From Planctomycetota bacterium (GTDB lineage Bacteria; Planctomycetota; Phycisphaerae; Phycisphaerales; SM1A02), in NCBI GenBank assembly GCA_022564665.1, contig JADFKZ010000006.1, positions 1-42,994 on the forward strand: DNA of 42,994 bases, read 5' to 3'. This document shows positions 6,819 through 15,569 of the stretch, one piece after another (positions within the stretch are counted from its first letter, which is position 1; every line of letters starts with the position of its first letter). A program made the translations under genes and the position numbers. The notes below the pieces were generated by a model. That model did not search any database, was not told the DNA's origin, and worked only from the letters and a program-made list of their open reading frames with translations.

Positions 6819-9800
6819 TGGTCGACCCGGAAAGGGAGCCGTTATGGTTGCGAGCCGAGGGCAAGCTCGCATACATCAAACGGGATTACCGAACCGCCGC
6901 CGCCCGATTCGAGCAGATCGTCAAGTTGCAGGGGACCGGCGATTTCGAGACCTTGTGGTACGGGTCATCGGCACTCGAGGAGTTGGGTGAGCTGGGGCTT
7001 GCGTTGGAGCGGCTTGATGCAGCCATCAAGCAACGACCCCGCCAGGTCCCACTACTGGTGGCGAAGATCCGCCTTCAGGCCAAGATGGGCCGCTTCGCCG
7101 ATGCCCAGGAGACCCTCGACAGGGCCAAAGCCATTGCTCCCGACCACGAGAGCCTCGGTGAGCTCACGAGCTTGATCCAGCTCAGAATACCGGGATCGGG
7201 CCCGGAGCCGGCAGACCCCCTTACCAGAGCAAGGGCGGCCGCCCAGGAGGCCTTCGATGAAGGTGACGTGGAAACGGCCCGGGCCACGCTCCTGAGCCAG
7301 TTGAAGGAACGGCCGGATCACGTCGGGTTGCTCATTCAGCTCATGGCCGTCGAGCTGCGCGACGGCCGATTGGAGCAGGCACGCGCCTACGTCGACCGGG
7401 CGGTGGCGTCGAATCCGGAGAACTGGATTCTTCGGAGGTACCAGGTGCGGTTGCAGCAGGATGACCGGACCGAGGTGATGAAGCAGTACCTGGCAGACCG
7501 CTATGACGACGAGGTCGATCGCACGGTGTTCACGGCGATTCAGCTCAGCCGGATGGCCGGGCCGCATGTCGAAGCTGCCGAACGCGAGCGAGCGGCGGGC
7601 AATGAGCAGGCAGCGTTGGACGCCGAAGCGCGGGCGGCTCGCTTCCGAGAGGAAGCGGAAGGGTTCATGGTCGAGGCGAAGCAGCTGGCCCCCGATCACC
7701 CGAGCCTTCTGGAATATTTGTTCTCCGAGGCGATCGGTCAGGAAGATTGGGAGGCGACCTCGCAGCTGGTCCAGCGCGCCAGCGCCGTCAACGCAGACCA
7801 GGCGCACGGCCTGATCTTCAAAGGTCGCGATGAGCTGGTCCGAGCGGAGTTTGAGCAGGCCGTTCAGACGCTTGACGAGGCCACGACTTACGTACGTTAT
7901 TCGTCCGCTGTCTGGCGGCTGATGGGGGTGGCCCATGAGGAGCTGGGGAACTACAACGAAGCCAAGCGGGCGTACGAGGAGGCGTACCGCTGCAATCCGA
8001 ACGATTGGATGGCGCTGCGCCGGTATGCGAGATTGTTGGTGCAGATGGACGAGAAGGTCCGCGCCCTGCGCATTCTTCGTACCGCTCGCCAAGCGATTCC
8101 AAACGACGAGACGCTTCAGGAGATGTGGCTGCAGCTCGAGGCGGATGCGGGCGACCGGGCGCTGGCAATCCGCGTGCGGCGCCAGATTCTGCGGCGCTCA
8201 CCGGACTACCGGCGCAACGCGATGCAGCTTGCCGCGATCCTTGGTCGGTTCAAACCCTCCTTCGAGCACGTCAGGGATGACGAGGGGAGGTCCAGGTATG
8301 GCGCGATGCAGTGGCAGGCGCTTCCCGAAGTGACGCGTGAGCAACTGCTTCAGGAGGTGCGGTCAGAGTGGATCCAGGAGTCCAACGAGGTTCTTCAGAA
8401 CCTCGCTGCGGCCCAAGACACCCTGGACGTGGCGTCCCTGCAGGCGCAGATTCTGAGGAGCCGCGGGGAGATCGATGGCGGTGAGCAGGCGCTGCGTGAG
8501 TTCTGCGATCGGCATCGGGATACCGACGTCGCTCTCGAAGCGCTGATCTTACTGGGCCAGTACCAGTCGTCGATCGGGCGGCTGAATGAGGGTATTGCGA
8601 CGATCGAGTCTGCTCGCGCCCTTCAGAGCGGCGACCGGGAGGCGGATCGCGCGCTGGCCGGGCTCCTCGCCGCCAACGGTCGTGTGGAACAAGCACTCCA
8701 GCTGTGTGTTCAGATGCTGGAAAGTGGCTCGGACCTGGGAATTCAGCTTCTGGCGGTTGATTGCCATACGAGACTGCAGCAGTTCGATGAAGCTGGCGCG
8801 GTTCTGCGAAAGGTGATCGATGCCGAGGGATCGAGCGTCACAACCGCGATGCTCTTGGCGTCCATGGCCTTCGGTCAGGGCGATCGGGCGTACGCCCAGG
8901 AGAAGTTCGATGAGGCGGAGCGCAGATACGCCGAAGGCCGAGAGGCACTGGCCCAGGCGCAGCAGATGGAGCCGTCCAATCCGCTGCCCCTTGTTCAGCT
9001 GGCGCGAAGCCTGCTCGGCGCGTTCGGTCGGACCCGAGAGCTGTCCGCTCTGGATGAAGGGCTCTTGGCACTGGCGCGCGCCGATGAAGCGCAGGGCAGC
9101 GCTGAGTCGATCAGTATGGTCCGGGCCGAGCTGCTGTCCGCCCAGGGAGATCTCCGGGGCGCGGTGGGCGAGCTGAACCGATTGCTCGAGCGTTTTCCGG
9201 GCAATGACGCGGCTCGGCGAAGGCTCTTGTTTCTTTATGAGGCAACTCGAGACCTCGATGGTGCGATGGCGGTGGTCGTCGCCGGCATCGAGCGGAATCC
9301 TTCGTTGGCCTATTGGCATGAGCAGCTGGGCGACGTGCATGTGCGCCAGCGAGACCTTGAGTCGGCTGCGGCCTCCTTCGCCAAGGCGCAGGAGCTGGAG
9401 TCCTCCCTCAACCGCGTCTACAAGCTCGCCCAGGCGTCACTGGCGCTGGAGGAACCGGACTTCGCCGCCATTGTGGAGGCTCTGGAGGCTTATGCCGACT
9501 CGCTGGAGAACAGGCCCGGTGTCCGGACCGTCTACGCGCACGCGCTGGGCGGGGTGAAGCGTCGTGATGAGGCGATCGCGCAGTTGCGGATCGCCTACGC
9601 CGAGTATCGCCAACGGATCGAAAACAACCCCTCCCGACCCCACTACCGGGGCCGCTGGTTCGGAACGGTTGTGAGTCTCTTTCCGACGGAGAGGGTGCGG
9701 GGGATCGAGCCGTTCCTGCGGGAACTAGCCGGCGATGACCTCGATCCATTCGAGCTCGACTGGCTGGCCGGGGTGTGGGCGGGCGAGGGCGCGGAGGGCA

Positions 9801-10348
9801 TGACGCGAGCCATCGAGCTTCAACGCCAGGCAGTCGGGCGCTGTCCCGAGGACGATCAGCCCCTTCGGGCGCAGCTCCTTTTCAAACTCGGCCAGTTCAT
9901 CCTCGCCACCGGGGATGTCCGGACCGCCGTCGGGACGTTTGAGGAGGTCATTGGGATCAACGCCGACCACGCCACAGCGCTCAACAACGCAGCGTACATT
10001 TATGCAGAGCTTCTCGATGAGCCGGCCAAGGCGGTTCCGTACGCTGAACAGGCGGCGGCGGTTACGCCAACCGATCCAAATGTGCTCGACACGCTGGGCT
10101 GGGCATACTTCAAGGTCGGGCGCAACGACGAGGCCGAGGATGCCCTCCGGAAGTCGATCACGGCCGAGCCTTCGGCGGAGAACCACCTCCACTTGGCTCA
10201 CGTCCTGGCCAACGCCGATCGCCTCCAGAGTGCCGAGAACTACCTCCGGAGGGCGGCGGAGTTGGACCCGGATGCTGAGACGAGTGCGAAGATTGATCGG
10301 CTGGCCGACGAAATCGCCCCCAGGTTGGGCAACAAAGGGAGCCAGTAG
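6818..10348 (+). CDS. Giant TPR-repeat protein (C-terminal part, or a coupled second gene)
   Basis: This protein has about 1,176 residues made almost wholly of TPR-type helix pairs. Clear units include LWYGSSALEELGELGLALER near residue 45, AVWRLMGVAHEELGNYNEAK near 365 and LDTLGWAYFKVGRNDEAEDA near 1095. It has no signal peptide or membrane helix of its own. That is odd for an exosortase-locus protein and supports its being the rest of the preceding membrane-anchored ORF. The ATG at 6818 overlaps the upstream stop as TGATG; a TTG at 6806 is also in frame. No good ribosome-binding site precedes either. TPR scaffolds of this sort probably organise polymer-synthesis or export complexes, but no partner can be read from the sequence. 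It is followed 44 bases later by the Wzc-like gene. Confidence 0.85.
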   Translation: MVDPEREPLWLRAEGKLAYIKRDYRTAAARFEQIVKLQGTGDFETLWYGSSALEELGELGLALERLDAAIKQRPRQVPLLVAKIRLQAKMGRFADAQETLDRAKAIAPDHESLGELTSLIQLRIPGSGPEPADPLTRARAAAQEAFDEGDVETARATLLSQLKERPDHVGLLIQLMAVELRDGRLEQARAYVDRAVASNPENWILRRYQVRLQQDDRTEVMKQYLADRYDDEVDRTVFTAIQLSRMAGPHVEAAERERAAGNEQAALDAEARAARFREEAEGFMVEAKQLAPDHPSLLEYLFSEAIGQEDWEATSQLVQRASAVNADQAHGLIFKGRDELVRAEFEQAVQTLDEATTYVRYSSAVWRLMGVAHEELGNYNEAKRAYEEAYRCNPNDWMALRRYARLLVQMDEKVRALRILRTARQAIPNDETLQEMWLQLEADAGDRALAIRVRRQILRRSPDYRRNAMQLAAILGRFKPSFEHVRDDEGRSRYGAMQWQALPEVTREQLLQEVRSEWIQESNEVLQNLAAAQDTLDVASLQAQILRSRGEIDGGEQALREFCDRHRDTDVALEALILLGQYQSSIGRLNEGIATIESARALQSGDREADRALAGLLAANGRVEQALQLCVQMLESGSDLGIQLLAVDCHTRLQQFDEAGAVLRKVIDAEGSSVTTAMLLASMAFGQGDRAYAQEKFDEAERRYAEGREALAQAQQMEPSNPLPLVQLARSLLGAFGRTRELSALDEGLLALARADEAQGSAESISMVRAELLSAQGDLRGAVGELNRLLERFPGNDAARRRLLFLYEATRDLDGAMAVVVAGIERNPSLAYWHEQLGDVHVRQRDLESAAASFAKAQELESSLNRVYKLAQASLALEEPDFAAIVEALEAYADSLENRPGVRTVYAHALGGVKRRDEAIAQLRIAYAEYRQRIENNPSRPHYRGRWFGTVVSLFPTERVRGIEPFLRELAGDDLDPFELDWLAGVWAGEGAEGMTRAIELQRQAVGRCPEDDQPLRAQLLFKLGQFILATGDVRTAVGTFEEVIGINADHATALNNAAYIYAELLDEPAKAVPYAEQAAAVTPTDPNVLDTLGWAYFKVGRNDEAEDALRKSITAEPSAENHLHLAHVLANADRLQSAENYLRRAAELDPDAETSAKIDRLADEIAPRLGNKGSQ

Positions 10349-10392
10349 CCTCGTAGGCGGCTGCGGTCGCCGCCGAAGGTCGCACAGGGATT

Positions 10393-12600
10393 ATGAGTAG
10401 CGTTCCCCCCAGCCCTGTCCCATTGCCGCAGCCGGCAGGCACCCGGCCGCGGTGGGCCGTCCCTTTCTCCGCTGCGCGGAACATCGATCCATTCCGCATC
10501 CTGCGGCGGCATATGGTGCTCATCATCGCATCGGCCTTCCTTGGCGTTTTCCTCGGGGTGGCGGCTTTCTTCCTCTTCAACCAGTTCTTGCCGATCTACA
10601 GCGGCGAGGTGCTCTTTGAGATCCGCGCCGCCCTGAGTGAATCAACTGATATTGCCTCCCGCGACATCACGCAGGATGACCTGGTGCTCCGACTTGCAAG
10701 AACAGAGGGCACGCTCATGGTCAGTCGCAGAATACTGGAGGCGGCCGTCAAGGAACCGGATATCCAGGCCACAACCTGGTTCAGGAAGGATTTCATCGCC
10801 GACGACGGATTTCCGTTGATCGACGAAGCGGTGGATGAGCTTGAGGAGGATGTTACCACGAGGCTGATCAGGGGAAGCAACCTGTTCGGCTTGAGGTGGT
10901 CCACGGGGGTGGCGGTCGATGTGCCGAGGGTGTTGAACACGATTGCCCGGAAGTACATCGCCAGCAGAGAGGAGTTTGACAGAGGGAAGTACAATACAAA
11001 TCTTGAGCTATTCAACTCGGAGCTCAACCAGACCAACCGCGAGCTCGACGACTTAGCCCAGAAGATCGGCTCGTTCATTCGCGAAAAGGGAATTACTTCC
11101 CTGGATGACCCGCGCTCCCACCAGCTCTCGCTGGCAATGGCAGAGGTGGTCGAGCGGATCGCGGAGGTAAACGCGGCGCTGAGCTATGGGCAGACCGCGT
11201 ATCAGCAGATGGCGGCGAAGCTCGATGGAACGGTAGAGCCATCGGACGAGGACCGCCGGCTGGCCATGCAGAATCCGACGATCCAGCCCCAGGAGTTGGC
11301 CATGCTCCAGAGCAAGACGTTCCTGCGGCAACTTCGCGGGCAGTACCGTGATCCAGGCCACTGGGGCATCCGGAAGGAACAAGACAAGCTCAACGCGATG
11401 GAGATCGAGTATGAGGTGAAGCTCCAGGAGATCATGAGCACCAGTCTTGAGGCACAGCTCAGGGAGATTGGCGATGGGCTCGAGGGCAGTCGTGCTGCCC
11501 TGGAGAATCTGGAGCAAGAGTATCAGGCAAACTCCGTGCTGCTGCAAACGCTCGCGGCGGACATGGCCCGTTTCCAGGAGATGGAAGAGCGGCAGGACCA
11601 CCTCGAGCAGATGCGACAATCCTATATCGAGCTGATCAAGGAGCTGCGACTCATGCGGCTGCGAGAGGACGCCTCGCGGATCGTCTTGGTCCAACGAGCG
11701 GAGACGCCGCGCGAGAAGTCCTTTCCTCGGCTGGAGAGCGTGCTCCCGTTGACGATCGTCATCGTAGTCGGCCTGGTCACGGGGCTTATCTTCCTCCGCG
11801 AGCTCACCGACCAGCGGGTCAAGACCGCCAGCGATCTGGAGGTCCTCCCCGGCGGCCGGGTGCTGGGGGTGATCCCCGAGCTTCTGGAGGACCCCTGCAA
11901 ATCGGAGGCGGCGGAACTCGTCGTCCGCAAGTGTCCTACGAGCGTATTGGCGGAATCGTACCGCCAGACGTGTGCGACAATCGACAGATTCAATGGCCCC
12001 CAAGGGCACCGGACGATGCTTATTGTCGGTGGTTTGCCGGGATCCGGCACCACGACCATCGCCACCAACCTTGCCGCCGCCGCGGCCGCCTCCGGGCGCA
12101 AGGTCGTCGTGGTCGACGCCAATTTCAGACGGCCGAGACTGAGCCAGGCTATGGGTCGCGCGGAAGACGGCCCCGGGCTCGGCGAGGTGCTCGGTGGCTC
12201 CGAGAAACTTGACGACGTCATTTGGGAGACGGAGTTCGCCGTCGACGTCATCGGCGCTGGTCGATCGGTCGACCGGGTCTTTGAGCGGTTGAGCAACAGC
12301 CGGTTCGACAACGTCATGGCCGACCTCCGCCGCCGATACGACCTGATCCTTGTCGATGCGCCGCCGGCGGTGGTCGCTGGCGATGCAATGGTCCTGGCGA
12401 CCAAGCTTGATGCGGCGATTCTTGTCATACGGGCGAGCCAGGAACAGCGTGGTCTGGTGGCCCGCCTGGTCAATGAGCTCTCCGAGGCGCACTGTGAGCT
12501 TCTGGGAATCATCCTGAACCGTCCCCGCGGCACGGTGGGTGGATATTTCAAGAAGAACTTCGCGGCGATGGCGCACTACGCCTCGGAATCGCCGGCTTGA
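10393..12600 (+). CDS. Wzc/GumC-like chain-length protein with a degenerate tyrosine-kinase domain
   Basis: This is a polysaccharide co-polymerase of the Wzc type: an N-terminal Wzz domain with membrane helices at about residues 43-63 and 447-467, a long periplasmic coiled-coil between, and a C-terminal cytoplasmic BY-kinase fold. The kinase-like domain has a Walker A' (VVVVDANFRRP, Asp575) and a Walker B (LILVDAPPAV, Asp655). The P-loop at 547-555 reads GLPGSGTTT: the lysine expected at position 553 is threonine. The C-terminal tail has only two tyrosines instead of a cluster. Autokinase activity is therefore doubtful, and the domain may be structural. Its stop overlaps the epimerase start (TTGA). 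The Wzb-like phosphatase at 15087 would normally act on such a kinase. Confidence 0.9.
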   Translation: MSSVPPSPVPLPQPAGTRPRWAVPFSAARNIDPFRILRRHMVLIIASAFLGVFLGVAAFFLFNQFLPIYSGEVLFEIRAALSESTDIASRDITQDDLVLRLARTEGTLMVSRRILEAAVKEPDIQATTWFRKDFIADDGFPLIDEAVDELEEDVTTRLIRGSNLFGLRWSTGVAVDVPRVLNTIARKYIASREEFDRGKYNTNLELFNSELNQTNRELDDLAQKIGSFIREKGITSLDDPRSHQLSLAMAEVVERIAEVNAALSYGQTAYQQMAAKLDGTVEPSDEDRRLAMQNPTIQPQELAMLQSKTFLRQLRGQYRDPGHWGIRKEQDKLNAMEIEYEVKLQEIMSTSLEAQLREIGDGLEGSRAALENLEQEYQANSVLLQTLAADMARFQEMEERQDHLEQMRQSYIELIKELRLMRLREDASRIVLVQRAETPREKSFPRLESVLPLTIVIVVGLVTGLIFLRELTDQRVKTASDLEVLPGGRVLGVIPELLEDPCKSEAAELVVRKCPTSVLAESYRQTCATIDRFNGPQGHRTMLIVGGLPGSGTTTIATNLAAAAAASGRKVVVVDANFRRPRLSQAMGRAEDGPGLGEVLGGSEKLDDVIWETEFAVDVIGAGRSVDRVFERLSNSRFDNVMADLRRRYDLILVDAPPAVVAGDAMVLATKLDAAILVIRASQEQRGLVARLVNELSEAHCELLGIILNRPRGTVGGYFKKNFAAMAHYASESPA

Positions 12601-13643
12601 CCGCGGTGCAAGCAGCCCGGCCTCTGCGCCGGGCATGGAGCGGTGAGCAGATTCCGTCAACATCCGACCAACGCGTTGCACTGGTCACCGGCGGGGCCGG
12701 CTTTATCGGTTCGCACCTGGTCGAGCATCTCGTTGGGCGCGGCGATCATGTCATTGTGATCGATGATCTGTCGACCGGTCGGCGATGCAACCTTCAGGAC
12801 GTCGATGAGACGCACATGACCTTCATCGAATCAAGCGTCGCTGAAGGGCTGCGCAGCCTGGAGCCAGGCAACATCGAGGAGATCTATCATTTGGCTGCGG
12901 CCGTCGGCGTCCGCCTGGTTATTCGCCGACCGATCGAGACGATCGAGACCAACGTGCTTGAGACATCCGCGGTGCTGGGCTTCGCCTCCAGGGGCCGAAT
13001 TCCCACCATGATCGCGTCAACCTCGGAAGTGTATGGCAAGACGACCCGAATCCCCTTCGCCGAGGACGACGATGTGGTGTACGGTCCGCCGCAGCAGGCC
13101 CGCTGGGCCTACGCGTGCTCAAAGGCGCTCGATGAATATCTCGCCCTGGCTCACCACCAACAGCATGCCCTTCCCGTAGTGGTCGTGCGGTTCTTCAACA
13201 TCGTCGGACCGCGGCAGGTCGGCGAGTACGGCATGGTGCTTCCTCGGTTTGTCGAGCGAGCGCTCGCGGGCGAGCCACTCGAGGTGCATGGCGACGGGCG
13301 GCAGACGCGGTGCTTTTGTGATGTACGCGACGTCGTCAGCGTCCTGCCGCAACTGGTTGGGACGCCGGATCATCGTGCCCGCGTGATGAACTTGGGAGGT
13401 GATCAGCTCATCGAGATTCGGGCGCTGGCGGAGCTGGTACGTGGCACGCTTCGAAGCGAGTCGCCCATCGTTTTCGTATCCTACGAACAGGCGTTTGGCG
13501 CTGATTTTGACGACCTCCGGTGCCGCCAACCAGACCTCACCCGCATTCGCGAAGCTACGGGATTCGTGCCCCGGACGCCCCTGGTTCAGACGATTCGCGA
13601 CCTGGCTGTTGCGCTGAGTGGCCGGCCGATGTCGGTGGAGTGA
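12597..13643 (+). CDS. NAD-dependent nucleotide-sugar epimerase/dehydratase (extended SDR)
   Basis: This is an extended short-chain dehydrogenase/reductase acting on nucleotide sugars. The Rossmann motif TGGAGFIG is at 31-38, IDDLSTG follows the second strand, and the catalytic residues are Ser142 region (STSEVYG), Tyr172 and Lys176 (YACSK). The NIVGPRQ segment and the HGDGRQTRCFCDVRDVV stretch are typical of UDP-glucose 4-epimerase and UDP-glucuronate decarboxylase relatives. Substrate cannot be told from sequence alone; UDP-glucose, UDP-GlcNAc and UDP-glucuronate are all possible. The start is a TTG overlapping the Wzc-like stop by four bases; a GTG at 12606 is the alternative. The first 20 residues lie before the fold and are not conserved in the family. 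Confidence 0.87.
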   Translation: MTAVQAARPLRRAWSGEQIPSTSDQRVALVTGGAGFIGSHLVEHLVGRGDHVIVIDDLSTGRRCNLQDVDETHMTFIESSVAEGLRSLEPGNIEEIYHLAAAVGVRLVIRRPIETIETNVLETSAVLGFASRGRIPTMIASTSEVYGKTTRIPFAEDDDVVYGPPQQARWAYACSKALDEYLALAHHQQHALPVVVVRFFNIVGPRQVGEYGMVLPRFVERALAGEPLEVHGDGRQTRCFCDVRDVVSVLPQLVGTPDHRARVMNLGGDQLIEIRALAELVRGTLRSESPIVFVSYEQAFGADFDDLRCRQPDLTRIREATGFVPRTPLVQTIRDLAVALSGRPMSVE

Positions 13644-13651
13644 ACGATCTG

Positions 13652-15031
13652 ATGTCGCCTACGGTCATTCCGAGACCAGCGAACGACGATCTCGCCCAGG
13701 CGCTCGAGCTAGTGAGTGACGCCAGTGAGCCCGCCGCGGCGTCGGCGGTCGACGTCCTGAACAGCTACGCCGTTGTCTTCATGGCAGCTTTCCTCGTCAC
13801 GCTCCTGTCTACACCGTTGGTCCGCTGGTTGGCTCTTGCCTGTAAGATCACGGACCGTCCCGACAGGATTCGCAAAGCGCATGCGTATCCCGTCCCGTAT
13901 CTCGGTGGCGTGGCTGTGTACCTCGGGCTCATGGCGGGCGTGGCGATCAGCTACCTGTACTTCGACCGCACGGCCAGTCACTTTCGGCAGATTCCCATGG
14001 CGGTCGTCGTTGGTATGGCGGCCATCATGTTCACCGGGTTGGCGGACGACGTGTGGGGGTTGGGCCCTCGGCTGAAGATCGCCGGTCAGCTCGTCGCCGC
14101 CGCAGCGCTGGCCATTGAAAACGTTGGGGTGCGGGTGGCTGCGGGGCTTGTCGAGCCCTTTGCGGATTTGCTGGATCCGCTGCTCGGCACGGAACACCTC
14201 GTGTATACCGCCCTCCCCACCCCGTGGGGAGACCTCGTCTATTGGATGGGTACCGCCCTGATCGCAATCTTTGTGCTGGGTGGTTGCAACGCAGCGAACC
14301 TGCTGGACGGTCTGGACGGCCTGCTCTCGGGTGTTGTGGGCATCGTTGTTGTCGGCCTGCTGGCCATCAGCGTGCTGATGGTCCTGCATCTGCCTCCCGA
14401 ATCGCCGCTGGGGGAGGAGCCGTTGGCCGGCGCGCGGATCGCACTGTGCCTGGCTCTGCTTGGCGCGGTGCTCGGGTTCCTGCCTCACAACTTCAATCCC
14501 GCCAGCATCTTCCTCGGCGATTGTGGGAGCCTGCTGCTGGGCTATCTGTGCGTCGTCATCATCCTCATGTTCGGTGAATATGGTCACACCCACCTCGTGT
14601 TTGCCGGGCTCATCATTTTCTCGGTGCCGATCATGGATACGACCCTGGCTATTATCCGGCGGTGGCTGGCAGGCTCGCCATTGTCCGTAGCCGATGATCA
14701 GCATATTCACCATCAGCTCAAACGGGCGCTCGGCGGCACCAAGCGCGCGGTCTTTGCCGTCTATGGAGTCAGTCTCGCCTTTGCGATTGTCGGCGTAACC
14801 CTCGCAGCACTGGTCATGTGGGCGCAGATTCGCATTCGCATCATCTATGCGATCGCTCTGGTCCTGTTCGGCTTTATCACCATGATCGCCGTCAAGACTG
14901 TGCGGCGCCAGCGGCACATCGCGATGGCTCAGGAGAAGGGGACGGTGTCAGCGCCGCCGGTGGTCGAGCCGCCACCGGGAGCGCCCGCTGCCGGCACAAC
15001 TCCCCCGAGGTCCGAGAGCCTCCGTCGCTAG
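13652..15031 (+). CDS. wecA: WecA/TagO-type undecaprenyl-phosphate GlcNAc-1-phosphate transferase
   Basis: This enzyme moves a sugar-1-phosphate (commonly GlcNAc-1-P) from a UDP-sugar to undecaprenyl phosphate, the first membrane step in making a lipid-linked polymer. About ten to eleven membrane helices are visible. Family motifs are present: KAHAYPVPYLGGVA near the first loop, LADDVWGLG with the catalytic Asp pair, NAANLLDGLDGL, FLGDCGSLLLGY, and HIHHQL in the last cytoplasmic loop, which marks WecA rather than MraY. The frame is open back to 13520, but that part lies inside the epimerase gene. I use ATG 13652; GTG 13640, overlapping the upstream stop (GTGA), is possible. The C-terminal 35 residues are Pro-rich and unlike the core family. 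It probably starts the polymer exported by the Wza/Wzc-like pair. Confidence 0.92.
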   Translation: MSPTVIPRPANDDLAQALELVSDASEPAAASAVDVLNSYAVVFMAAFLVTLLSTPLVRWLALACKITDRPDRIRKAHAYPVPYLGGVAVYLGLMAGVAISYLYFDRTASHFRQIPMAVVVGMAAIMFTGLADDVWGLGPRLKIAGQLVAAAALAIENVGVRVAAGLVEPFADLLDPLLGTEHLVYTALPTPWGDLVYWMGTALIAIFVLGGCNAANLLDGLDGLLSGVVGIVVVGLLAISVLMVLHLPPESPLGEEPLAGARIALCLALLGAVLGFLPHNFNPASIFLGDCGSLLLGYLCVVIILMFGEYGHTHLVFAGLIIFSVPIMDTTLAIIRRWLAGSPLSVADDQHIHHQLKRALGGTKRAVFAVYGVSLAFAIVGVTLAALVMWAQIRIRIIYAIALVLFGFITMIAVKTVRRQRHIAMAQEKGTVSAPPVVEPPPGAPAAGTTPPRSESLRR

Positions 15032-15086
15032 GCCATCCTGCGCCCGCAGCTTGCCATCGGCGTGTCGTTTGTGGACAATCGGCGGC

Positions 15087-15569
15087 ATGACGGTGTCCGA
15101 CGGCACGATCGGTGTTCTGTTTGTCTGTATGGGCAATATCTGCCGCAGCCCGCTGGCGGAAGGCCTCTTCCTGGCCAGGGCCGCGCAGAGGGGTGTCGCC
15201 CACCGCTTTGAGGTCGACTCCGCGGGGACGGGTGCCTGGCACGTCGGCGAGCAGCCTGACGCACGCGTCAGGGAGGTCGCCGCCCGCCACAACATCATCC
15301 TTGCGGGTCGTGCCCGGCAGGTCTCCCGCGACGACTTCGATCGTTTTGACCACATCATCTGCATGGATGAGGACAATCGCGATCGGCTTGCCCGCCGAGG
15401 CGCGCCGGAGAGCAACCTCCGCCTGCTGCTGGAGTTCGATCCGACGGCTGGGACCCGCGAGGTGCCCGACCCCTACTTCGGTGGATCGCAGGGCTTTGAG
15501 ATCATCTACGAGCTGATCGATTCCGCTTGCCGAGCGCTGTTGGAGAGCCTGCTCGCGGGTCGGCCATGA
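15087..15569 (+). CDS. Low-molecular-weight protein tyrosine phosphatase (Wzb-like)
   Basis: This is a small cytoplasmic phosphatase of the LMW-PTP/Wzb/ArsC-like fold. The P-loop CX5R-S is CMGNICRS (Cys14, Arg20), and the general acid lies in the VPDPYFGG loop (Asp128). In capsule loci such enzymes dephosphorylate the Wzc-type tyrosine kinase. ATG 15087 gives 160 aa, the normal family length; the frame extends to another ATG at 15051 with 12 extra non-conserved residues. It overlaps the next gene by four bases (ATGA). Keeping an intact phosphatase next to a Wzc-like protein without its P-loop lysine is unexpected (see findings). Confidence 0.93.
   Translation: MTVSDGTIGVLFVCMGNICRSPLAEGLFLARAAQRGVAHRFEVDSAGTGAWHVGEQPDARVREVAARHNIILAGRARQVSRDDFDRFDHIICMDEDNRDRLARRGAPESNLRLLLEFDPTAGTREVPDPYFGGSQGFEIIYELIDSACRALLESLLAGRP

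Noticed and set aside
6800-6820. Programmed ribosomal frameshift in the TPR gene
   Set aside because: No X-XXY-YYZ slippery heptamer or clear downstream pseudoknot is visible; a simple indel or coupled TGATG start explains it better.
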